NCBI GenBank assembly: GCA_946894095.1
Contig: OX335649.1
Location: forward strand, 17,440,001 to 17,504,000
Direction: 5' to 3'
DNA: 64,000 nt
Source of the DNA: Incurvaria masculella
Lineage: Eukaryota; Arthropoda; Insecta; Lepidoptera; Incurvariidae
Below the pieces are notes generated by a model. The model was not told where the DNA came from and did not search any database. It saw only the letters and a list, made by a program, of their open reading frames with translations. Positions 55,218-64,000 of the stretch are shown here, piece by piece. The translations under genes were made by a program, and so were the position numbers. How positions within the stretch are numbered: the stretch's first letter is position 1; each line of letters opens with the position of its first letter.

Positions 55218-58200
55218 CTGGAATTTAAAAGATATATTTTTAAGTTATCTTTGGAGTAAAGATTTTCGTAATGCATCGTAATTTTCGTTTTGTACTAAAT
55301 CCCTGAGCTTATTAATGATAGGTATTTTAATAGCAAATGTATTGCTTAATCTAGTGGTATGTAATATACTGTATACGTTAAGGCACTAGGACTAGTCAAC
55401 TACTGGCGCAATACAAATGAGCCTTAAAACAAATGTTATAATATGTAATTAAACGCCTCATTGAGTCCAAATAGAACTCCAGGCTGATAATGGATTATTA
55501 ATATTTTTGGATTCCATCATTTATTTAAATAATAATAATAAAAAAGTAGATTTCTCACATTAGATATCTGAAAGTAATCTAAGTGAAAGCATCATGTTTG
55601 CATTCTTAAATAATTTCATTTGCTTTGAGATTTCTACATTTAGTCAAAAAAGTTTTGAAGTAGACACCGTTTCTATAATTTATTTTGTTTGGAAAAAGGA
55701 AACATACATTAACGAAAATAGGTTCATCTCTAGACAAGGATTTTTTTTTTTTTGTAATAATTAAATTTCTAATCGTCAGCCTTAAATATTTTATTTTGGG
55801 TGCCTCGTCAAACTTTGCGATTTGCCTTAAATACCACTAGATTAAACAATAAATTTGATTTAAATTCTGCTTACTCGTTAAAAGCCAAAACCTTTCATGT
55901 TTTGAAATGGGATGCACCGTAAAGCCAAATATTTATCAGCAGATTAGTTGGTTACATCTTTCTTGGCTTCGACATGATCTCAAGAAATAGAATCTCATGA
56001 AAAAATCAAGAAATAGGCGCTCATACGAACCAACTGCATCGTGGTAAGGTATTTCTTCCACCAAATATATTTGGTGTACTCCGGGCCCATGGCAGCTAAG
56101 GCATAGTAGCTGTACATAATAACGTGGATTAAGGAGTTGAGGAAGCCCTGGAACATGACGTGGTCTGTGGGGCCGTATTTGAGTATGACCCACGTGCCGG
56201 CCATCATGGTGCAGTGATGGTAGACGTGGAGGAAGGTGATCTGCGCGTCTTTTTTGCGGAGCACAAAGAACACCGTGTCCAGGAACTCGGTCACCTTCGC
56301 TACGAAGTACCACCATGTGCAGTCGGCAACCTGAAACATTTGTACAATGATCGCTTACTACACAGAAAAACAAAACCATTTGGTTTAAAAAAATATTGTT
56401 TTAAATAGTAGGAAACGAGAGAATAAAGAAAAGTTTCGTTTTCATTAAAGAATGATTTCTCAAATCAATTAAATTTAAATCCAAGAAACACTGTTTTCTC
56501 ATTTGAAATGCTCTTTTTTTTTCGTTTAGGAAGAACAGTTGAACATATCATTTGGGGACCGACTTTGACTAATTGACTATTTATCCAAAAGTATTGGTAT
56601 TTTTAATTTACATATTTCATGACTTGGTTAGATTATGCAGAAAATATGTTAGAAATAGTGTCCCGTACTGCACCTATTGCAGGTCTCCAGTTCTCAACAA
56701 AAACGCACAAAGAGACCACAAGCGTTACCTCCTAAGCTACGGATCAAATTGAACAATAACTGAGATACTTGAAGTGAAGGAAAACTGAAAGAAAAACCAC
56801 CACATCAATTTCATTAGGCCACACATTATATGTGCCTAAAATATTATTGTCCAGTCCAAGGATGTCTATATTAGTCAACAACTGGGTAATCCTTAGATTA
56901 GGTTTTCGGGAGCCACGTATCTGCCAGTAATAGAAACGGGGACTGTGGGCTTTTTGATGAGTTGATCACACTGAACAATTGATGTACAATGGTCCACTTG
57001 AATCGACGGTTATCCATCCCGCAAATAAAAAATCAAACTAATGATACTTCTCCACTTTGTATCAAAGTTTCGCTTGCGAAATGTGAAATCAACACATATA
57101 ATAATAACGTACCATTAATTGGGTGTCGTAGTTGTTCATCAGGCACTCTGAATGTACCAGTCCATTACGTAAAACTATTAGCAAGCACTGAAAAAAAAAA
57201 TACATACAAAATGAACCCCTTCGCTCTCCCTAACAGTGTAAATGGCCGTTCTATCAATGTAATCAGTAATTATGAAACCTACAGAATAGCATGTTTTGCA
57301 ATATATGAAAAAAGCCCACGAAAAAACATAAGAGTAGCATGCCAGAGTTAGTTTGGACTTAGTGTCTGAACTTAATTCTGGGAATGCCGAGTTGATGTAT
57401 ATGGAGTACTCTCAAAAAAGGAATTCAATTTAAAAGATGGTCAAAACGGCAATAAAAAAGATTTGTGTTTTCCACGGTTCTGGCATGGCACCTAATTTCT
57501 AAGGGAATGCACTGTGCTGGGCTAGATGTTGGGGTGTGGTATTAACCATCCATGTCTAGTCATTAAATAAAACATATCCATTTCCATAACTGATCCGTAA
57601 ATGCACCAGAAGAGGATTCAGGAGTGTTTATTCCTTGCATAAACTAATAAGCGCAAGAATTTGGCCTCAATTTAAATAATTTTCCCTTTACATTTATTGA
57701 GGCCTAGGTTTTGAATTGAGAAAAAAATAATTTGGAAATGTACTTCCATACATCGGGAAAACTACCTCATGTTCATAGAAATGTTTAATCGTCAGTAAAT
57801 AATTCCTAAGTTTAAATGCAACATGAGTGCAAACCAAAATTATATTCATAAAATGGCCTCGTAGTTGTGTCTACCTTTCCTGCTATGAAGACGGAAAACA
57901 GCACTTGGGCAGCGTTATAGAGAACAAGTGTCCACTTGAGCTGGTAGGGCGACCTTTTCTCCATGTAGGCGGGCCCCACGCGCAGCACAAACAGTAGGTA
58001 CGCTACCAGGATCATGACCATTGGACCAGGGGAAGACATCATGGGCCATGAGTCTACCCACTCGACTGGAAAAATGTTCATTGAGCGGTATGATATGAAA
58101 TAAAGTGATATGTAAATGTATATGATACGTATATGTCAATGGTGAAATAAAAAAAAATCTTTAATAATCTCATAGGGAAAATAACCCTACTTACATTTTC

Positions 58201-58249
58201 CCTCAGTCAAGTCCCAGCTGTCAGTGTCCAATCCCACGAGGGCAGACAT
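55005..58249 (-). CDS. ELOVL fatty-acid elongase, five coding exons, 277 aa
   Basis: Second ER-membrane 3-ketoacyl-CoA synthase of the ELO family, running toward the first. Coding exons in order are 58249-58195, 58065-57875, 57187-57113, 56330-56031 and 55217-55005; intron phases 1,0,0,0; 277 residues. Boxes: KVTEFLDT (119-126), HVYHH (142-146), NSLIHVIMYSYY (172-183), TTMQLIQ (203-209). The N-terminal loop has DSWPMMSSPGP, a common form in insect ELOVL1/4/7-like proteins. The C-terminus ends KIKVQ, fitting the KxKxx ER-retrieval pattern. Exon lengths of 191 and 300 nt and all intron positions equal those of the plus-strand gene, so the two are duplicates. Introns are short (129-813 bp), unlike the transposon-swollen introns of the other gene. 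Substrate cannot be deduced. Confidence 0.94.
56031..56330 (-). CDS. Elongase (-) coding exon 4, catalytic core
   Basis: 300 nt after ATGTTTCAG. Carries KVTEFLDT, HVYHH and NSLIHVIMYSYY. The donor that keeps the family's boundary (CAGTTG/GTTCGT) is weak; a better-looking donor (GTATGA) lies four bases downstream but would break the frame. Confidence 0.94.
57113..57187 (-). CDS. Elongase (-) coding exon 3
   Basis: 75 nt between a long T-tract acceptor (TTTTTTTTTTCAG) and ATG/GTACGT. Encodes 25 residues including LRNGLVHSECLMNNYDTQLM. It is placed by phase, position and the fit to the flanking exons; it has little in common with the KCQPVDFS exon of the paralogue. Confidence 0.85.
57466..57565 (+). 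mobile_element. SINE tail fragment in intron 2 of elongase (-)
   Basis: GTGTTTTCC, TCTGGCATGGCACCTAATTT, GTGCTGGGCTA, GTGGTATTAACCATCCATGT and CTAGTCA with an A-rich end: the 3' part of the common SINE body. Confidence 0.6.
57875..58065 (-). CDS. Elongase (-) coding exon 2
   Basis: 191 nt after ATTTTTCCAG, donor AAAG/GTAGAC. Encodes EWVDSWPMMSSPGP and the first two membrane segments (MVMILVAYLLFVLRVG; TLVLYNAAQVLFSVFIAG). Confidence 0.93.
58195..58249 (-). CDS. Elongase (-) coding exon 1
   Basis: ATG at 58249 in TCAAGATGTC context; 18 codons from MSALVGLDTDSW to EGK plus one base, then AAAAT/GTAAGT. An acceptor (GCTCCTCAG, ending at 58272) lies 22 bases before the ATG, so the 5' UTR is also split and the first exon lies beyond about 58.3 kb. 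Confidence 0.88.
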
Positions 58250-58412
58250 CTTGATCGAGCCGGCAATGTTTCTGAGGAGCAAAATTACAATTGTACAAGT
58301 AAGTAACATACAAGTTTTTTTTTCTACGGGTAGTTCAGCAATTTTATTTAGAATTTTAAATAAATTAAACCAATAATTACTAAAGTACTTATGTTATAGT
58401 AACTGACAACCT

Positions 58413-59160
58413 GTGCTTGAACTTGTTGGACATAAAGTTCACCCGAAAATGATATCAACCGGCTCAGAACAACTAAAATTAGCAGAGGATAACATCGCAT
58501 CGCAGATGGATTCCTTCAACGCACGTCTTAATAGCGCCTGCACAGGTCAGACCGATCTCAGCAACATTCGAGCCGACTTCAGTGCCTTCCAACAGTCTAT
58601 GAAGCATTTGCTCCAGCAGCTGCATCTCAAGTGGGAGCGGCTTGACCAGCGAGTGGAGGAACTCGAAATGTACGAACGAAGGAAAGTGCTGCTGTTGCAT
58701 GGTATGGCAGAGACCGCGGCCGAGGATCTGGTTATGATGGTAGCCTGGCTTTGTGAGAACTAACTCGAACTGGCCTCTATTAAATCTACTGACTTTACAG
58801 CATGCAGACGTTTAGGGAAGGTACCTACATCAAGATGGCAGTAGAAGGTGGCCTATCCTTGTGAAGTTCCGAAAAGTTGATGACAGAGCATAAGTATGGA
58901 ACGCCAAGACCAAGTTGAAAGGGTCTGGCATGTCTGTCTCAGAGTTTCTGATCGCCGGGCGCCGGAAGCTGAGGGCGCTGTGGTTCTAATCACGCCGGGG
59001 GCGCAGCTCCTGCAGCTGATGGCGGCGGCGGCCGCAGAGAGCGCTCCTGCCACGCAGGAAGGCGCTGATAAAGGAGCAATAGTGGGGCTAAGCAACGTTC
59101 GACTCGGACCCGCACTCAGGAGAAGTTTTCCAATGCCACATAATAGTGGAACGCATTTAT
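58413..59160 (+). pseudogene. LINE ORF1 remnant
   Basis: The first open part (58413-58763) has a coiled-coil stretch around residues 60-95 (HLLQQLHLKWERLDQRVEEL). After a stop and frame changes the sequence continues with RRLGKV (near 58803), PILVKFRKV and LKGSGMSVSEFL (58911-58950), with a TAA at 58891-58893. Coiled coil followed by this RNA-binding-type block is typical of LINE ORF1 proteins. Confidence 0.65.
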
Positions 59161-59699
59161 AAATGGTTAGTGTGAATTTCTAGAATTGAAGCAAAGTGAG
59201 TTTTCTTATCCTTCCTCTCTGTTTAATCAAATTGAATGTTGTTTGTTTACAAACACAGTGCTACCAAAGAGTAAGCAGTTTACATCTATAGAACATTCTC
59301 AAAATCACAGAATTGATAAGAGGCGGCCCAATAGGCATGCGTTCCGAATCGCGCTTCACGCGCACTTGACGAGTTGCATAAACAAATTTGTATCATGATT
59401 ATTACTCTTCCTCTGTCTTTTAACTTTTACCGTTTCATTAATACAATAATAGCTATCCAGGTTGGTTGGTTTTGTTCAGCATGATTGATCTATTTTATCT
59501 TTATCGATAACCATCATCCGTAGATTCATGAGTTGAACGTTGTCATTTTATAGCTGCGTTCGGTTTGTGACAGTTTTTTGAAGATTAATAGCTTTAGCCT
59601 TTTTATGACTTCCGCTAAGTATTTTTCTAAACTGTAAAGCAGGTAAAGGAAAAATGTTCACAGGTATTTATCCTTAATGGTAAAGCAGTATATAACAAC

Positions 59700-60170
59700 T
59701 TATTCTTCGGCTGCCGAATACTTATGTGTTAAAGTGATTATTGGCTGTAATAAACTTTTACTAATATGTGTATATGCTCCACCTAAGATTAATGAATGAA
59801 ATAATTTTCATGAATTTGAGGCACTTATGGAGGATTTAAGATCCAGTTACGAACACATTATAATCATTGCTGAACAACGACGACAGATCGAAACGTCTTG
59901 GACATCGTTGGTTCTATGAATATCAATATTTTACCACTAGACCCCACTCATCATTTAGAAACTTTTCATTTACTTATTGATTTTATCATGGTCTCATCAA
60001 TCGATTTTGTAAACAATGTACAGCTTCATGTCTTTCGCATCATGATTAAATTTATGCATCTTATAATATTTGCCCTAACAAGTGTAAGCCAAAACTCTTA
60101 CTTCGCCGTAATTTTTTTCCCGATTAATGACGACTTGACACGACAACATGACATGGACTAGACAACGTCG
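59700..60170 (+). pseudogene. LINE endonuclease remnant
   Basis: Short pieces in different frames resemble an apurinic-type endonuclease: CVYAPPKIN near 59770, a YEHIIIIAE block near 59850 and LPLDPTHH with a following LLIDFIMVSS (in the frame beginning 59898). Frameshifted and incomplete. Confidence 0.5.
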
Positions 60171-60459
60171 ACTGGATCTCTAAGGAAAGTACATCTGTGG
60201 ACAGCATAGTAGATAATTTTAATAAAAAAATTACTGTGATTTACGAAAAACCACAAAAATCTAGCGAACAACCTCACTATGGATCACGGACAAAATTCGA
60301 GGGTTCATAGGCAAGCGTGATCGAGCCAAGAGTCGTCATAAAAAAACAAAACGGTGGAAAACTGGAATCATTATAGACACTTGAGAAATCATTCTTTTGC
60401 CCACCCTCTTTTCACTTTCCATCAAAGCTATACATAGCTATTTAATTAAAACATGCTAT

Positions 60460-61266
60460 CACTTATATGTCGACGATCTCCAGCTGTACGTTGGCCAGCT
60501 AGCAGTGCAATATCAAAATTATATAAAGATCTTTCCAAGATAAATATAATTTCCAAGCAGTTTGGCCTTGCGGTAAATTCAAAAAAATCGCAAGCTTTGA
60601 TCATTACGTATGAAGAATAACAATAACGTTGGTGGCAATATCCCTCAAATTGTTTATGATGATTCCAACATTGCAAATACCGCAAAGAACTTGGGTCTGT
60701 ACGTGGATGATCGAATGTCCTGGAAACCCCAGGTAAGTTATATCAGTCGCAAACTTTTTATCCGTTTAAAAGTTTACAATATTTCCTGGATATCCAGGTA
60801 AAGATAATACTTGCACAATCCCTTCTTCTTCCATTGCTTGATTATGCCGACACATGTTACTTGGACGTCTCGCAGGACATGCTAGCTAAACTGGAACGAC
60901 TACACAATATGTGCATTCGTTTCATTTATGGTTTACGCAAGTTTGACCATATTTAGAAATACCGAGCTAGACTGAATTGGCTTCCAATTAAATATCGTTA
61001 TATCGCATTCTTCATGATCCTAATGCTCCCTCGTATCTACGTGAAAAATTTTCGTTCCGTTCAGAACATGGTCTTTCCCTCAGTTCCCTTGTGCGTAAGA
61101 CCGTGACAATGCCTGAGCATCGTTCATCCCCTTACTCAAACTCATTTACAGTTCAAGCTGCCAGACTTTGGAATGAGCTGGCCGCCGAAGTAAGAGTAAG
61201 CAACTCTCTATATTCATTTAAGAACAGAGTTAAGACCATATTTATGCAAAAAAAATATGTTACATA
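60460..61266 (+). pseudogene. LINE reverse transcriptase C-terminal remnant
   Basis: Starts at the active-site motif YVDD (60466-60477) and continues FGLAVNSKKSQALI, a thumb-like block (GLYVDDRMSWKPQV), LLLPLLDYADTCY, LERLHNMCIRFIYGLR and the tail AARLWNELAAEVR to a stop near 61266. Several internal stops (for example TAG near 60956) and frame changes. Confidence 0.7.
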
Positions 61267-61595
61267 ATGTTTATTTTGATTACTATTTTCAGTGTCACAT
61301 CATTAAATAATGTCGGTTTCATTACCTATCGTTCCGATAATTTACAATAGTTATGTATGTGTGTGTCTATGATTTTTGTTCATAGGTCTTTTTTAAAAAG
61401 TCTCGTTTTATAATCGTTTTTAAGAAAATTAATTGTTTTCTGTTTATTTTCTACTACTCTACACACTTTCTTTCTCGGTAGGGTCAGTTGTAAGATATTG
61501 CTTTTAGCGATAAGCTCGCCCTTTACATGTAATATTAAAGAGTAAGTAAATAAATGAATAAATACGTTTCGAGAAAATTTTTGTAAATGTTATTA

Positions 61596-61660
61596 TGTAT
61601 CTGGACATAGATGGCTAGTTCCACACTTACTATCATGAAAACAGCCAAACACACCATGCC
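61596..61660 (-). mobile_element. SINE tail fragment
   Basis: TATCTGGACATAGATGGCTA...ACACACCATG matches the reversed common SINE tail. Confidence 0.5.
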
Positions 61661-62024
61661 AATTTGTCATATTTTATCATCTCTCTTCGCTGTGAACTGA
61701 CAAGAAAGTTCACTCGAATTTTTAATGTCGACTTAGTCTAAGTTTACAACAGGCTTACCACTGCTTATAATCACAGGTAAAACACTTAATTAATAAGAAT
61801 TGACGAGAATCAACTATTTATGTCATATGCAACAGTTCATCACAAAAATGAGTTTAATTGCCAATTGGATCACGCTGGGCACAGATATCGCCTTTCTCAA
61901 CGATATTTTAGAAAAAGAGGAGACGCGAACCTAGCATAACCGCAAGCAAGGGCCTTAAATGCACTTACTTAAGGCACTACTCAAGTGGCAACAAGAAAAA
62001 AATGTGATACCTGTGTACGGCTTA
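61661..62024. other. Nothing recognised
   Basis: No gene or repeat recognised. Confidence 0.35.
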
Positions 62025-62177
62025 GCCCCGGTTGCACGAAGAGACGGCCGAGTTAATCAATGTTCAAACACGTCACTTTTAGTGATCCGCATAGAGTTCC
62101 TTCCATACTGTCCACACAAAGTGACGTAATTGATCATACTTTGACGTTGATTTTTTGTCCTTTCGTGCACTCGGCCC
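62025..62177. mobile_element. PIF/Harbinger-like MITE, copy 3
   Basis: GCCCCGGTTGCACGAAGAGA at the left and (inverted) GGGCCGAGTGCACGAAAGGA at the right, TTA at both sides (62022-62024, 62178-62180). 153 bp, close to copy 2 in opposite orientation. Confidence 0.82.
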
Positions 62178-62180
62178 TTA

Positions 62181-64000
62181 GTTTTAGTACTATTATTTCT
62201 GTCATGAACTATTACAGTTACGGCTACTCTTGGCTTTGAGCACGAAAATTGACAGTATTAGTTACCTTAACTATCACGCAGGATGAAAAGTAGATCAAGA
62301 CCGATAAATCAAATAATTTCTTGCATCTTTGTGAAGCCCAGAAATATAAAAAATAATATGCACGAAATTTTATAACGAATCCTAAATGTCACTAGGCAAT
62401 GGATGATTCCATGCTATATTTTGCTTTCCAAATGCACGGAGCGATAATTTTGGCATATGTGATAAGAAGGCTTATCATACCGATTGGGTTTTATAGTTAA
62501 GAAATTTGATCTGACTCAGCTTATCAATAAACAATATCCAGAAATCCCTTGTAAATGTATAGCATTCCGAAAAGCTGAAGCTATATCGTTCGTGCCAGCC
62601 GTGATATCGTCAGACTAAGTAGTGTTTAGTTAAGGAGAATGGAGTTACGAATAGGCATCTTGCATTGCAATAGCTGTGTCAGTATCCGTTTGACTAAGTG
62701 GCAGCGGGTGGAAATAACGCAGAGGCTCTTTTGGAGTTTCTCGCCAAAATATATGCCAGTGTACATTATAAAATTGTATGTCCATTCATTTTTAATTTGT
62801 TAATTTGTTATTAAATTGTACGTTCCGTACTAACTGCTACGTGAAATGGGGATATAAAATAAGGAAAATATATAACGAAGTGAAAGACACAACATCAGCT
62901 AATTTTGAATAATTTATAATCGACAATGGAACACAACGAGAAAAGGTCAAAAACTGGGCAATATTTTAATGATTTATTAAGATTTGGTAAACATAAATCA
63001 TCATTTATTAACAGTTAACAGTTAAAAATTAACAATTAACAGTTAGGTAAGAACCTAGACTATGTGCTAGACTAGATTTATTAAAAGTACTAGTAATTTG
63101 CATTTTACAATATCAATTATAATAAAAATGAAAACGAATTTGTGAGTAAACTATACACGGAGACGAGAAATGATCTTAACTGATTGATTATTACGGCTGA
63201 CAGACAACATATCAGGCGTGCAAGTACCCAGCTACAAGGGGTATAGGAATTTTAACATATTGGACAGTAGTTGGTTCACTGTATATCAGACGTAAGTAAG
63301 AATGGAAAACATTATAAAGCTCGAAACAGTCTTCATATAGTTAGGGAAACGATAAAATAAAAACACTCAAAAGATACAATAACATTTTATGTTGAAGGCT
63401 AACTGTTTTTACTCAGTTATAGTATCCAATTTACTCAGTTGACTCTAAAATGACGTTGCAGTACCGTTGTTATTATCAGAATTACAATTAAATTCACTGA
63501 TTGTTTTCAGTGCACCCACTTCCAATTACTCATTCGTTATGCGTTTCAAAACAATCATAGTCTACCCTTGTCTATCTACATTTATTACTACATTGCACTA
63601 TTACATGAATTAGTATTTATATCTAATTGTTTCGTATCATAATCCTCCAGTATTTTTCCCTTTAAGGTGATTCGAAAGCTAAATAGTCATTATCTTTGCA
63701 ATAGTATATTCTGTATTTTGCAATCTTTACATAAACAATTCATGAAAATATTATTTACTAGCCTAAACAATGCTTAATAAAAAACTCAAAATTAAAACAT
63801 GTGAAATGCACAATGTTAAAGGGGTTAACTAAACTATTTTTAACATGCTTTCTTACAAAACGGTGTTTTCGCAATAATATTAGAATAATAAAAGGAAATT
63901 CCGAGGATTGGTAAAAATTAGAAAAATCTATATACAGGTAACTTCAAGAGAGGTTAGATAAACTTCGGAACAGGGTGTACTCCTTAGATGAAAAAGAAAT
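62181..64000. other. AT-rich sequence, nothing recognised
   Basis: No supported gene or element. The untranslated first exon and promoter of the minus-strand elongase could lie here or beyond the window edge, but nothing marks them. Confidence 0.4.

Larger units (their letters stand above)
58413..61563 (+). mobile_element. Decayed two-ORF non-LTR LINE with internal deletion
   Basis: Order of parts, all on the plus strand: ORF1 remains (58413 to about 59150), endonuclease remains (about 59700-60170), the end of a reverse transcriptase from its YVDD motif onward (60466 to about 61265), a 3' UTR and a terminal TAAGTAAATAAATGAATAAA tail (about 61540-61563). Most of the reverse transcriptase is missing, and all frames have stops and shifts. 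Composition of ORF2 points to a Jockey/CR1-like clade, not settled. It lies just upstream of the minus-strand elongase, opposite in sense. Confidence 0.75.

Overview
The window looks like nuclear DNA of a moth or butterfly (Lepidoptera). Four things suggest this: AT-rich intron/exon sequence with canonical splice sites; many MITEs carrying hitch-hiking (GTCC/GTCT)n tracts of the type known from Lepidoptera; insect-type (TTAGG)n blocks; and tRNA- and 5S-derived SINEs, RTE-type LINE and mariner remains. There is no sign of bacterial or viral organisation. The species cannot be told from the sequence alone.

Only two genes are well supported. Both are fatty-acid elongases (ELOVL family), each in five coding exons, placed tail to tail in the right-hand part. 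The plus-strand gene (36803-48512) encodes 301 residues and the minus-strand gene (58249-55005) encodes 277. Both carry all four ELOVL boxes (KxxExxDT, HxxHH, NxxxHxxMYSYY, TxxQxxQ), a C-terminal di-lysine ER-retrieval signal, and the same exon plan (coding exons of 61/191/81/300/273 and 55/191/75/300/213 nt, introns in phases 1-0-0-0). They are an old inverted duplication and would act in the endoplasmic reticulum, lengthening very-long-chain acyl-CoAs for cuticular lipids, waxes or pheromone precursors. The plus gene also keeps two decayed tandem copies of its exon 2 just inside intron 2.

The first 36 kb holds no gene I can support. It is a mosaic of transposon debris: a TA-flanked foldback MITE (1066-1671), a possible solo LTR (3112-3577), a MITE inserted into a SINE (5901-6543), an 82-bp minisatellite (7641-8395), TTAA-flanked MITEs, a 623-bp foldback MITE (9855-10477), nested tRNA-head and 5S-head SINEs (17.3, 19.7-20.5, 23.5, 34.2 kb), large foldbacks with telomere-like repeats in their loops (21.2-22.8 and 31.6-32.3 kb), a 5'-inverted RTE LINE with a 13-bp target duplication (25098-26106), a hAT MITE (27902-28198) and PIF/Harbinger-like MITEs. 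A few GC-rich patches (2.3, 4.7-5.3, 10.6-10.8, 12.25-12.35, 18.6, 27.6-27.9, 35.3-35.5 kb) could hold promoters or first exons of genes whose bodies are elsewhere, but the sequence does not prove it.

The elongase region carries its own insertions. Two nearly identical mariner copies lie in opposite orientation: one in intron 1 of the plus gene, one in the space between the genes. Each is broken in a different way. MITEs sit in intron 3 and downstream of the plus gene. A decayed two-ORF LINE (58413-61563) lies just upstream of the minus gene, probably inside an intron of its 5' UTR.
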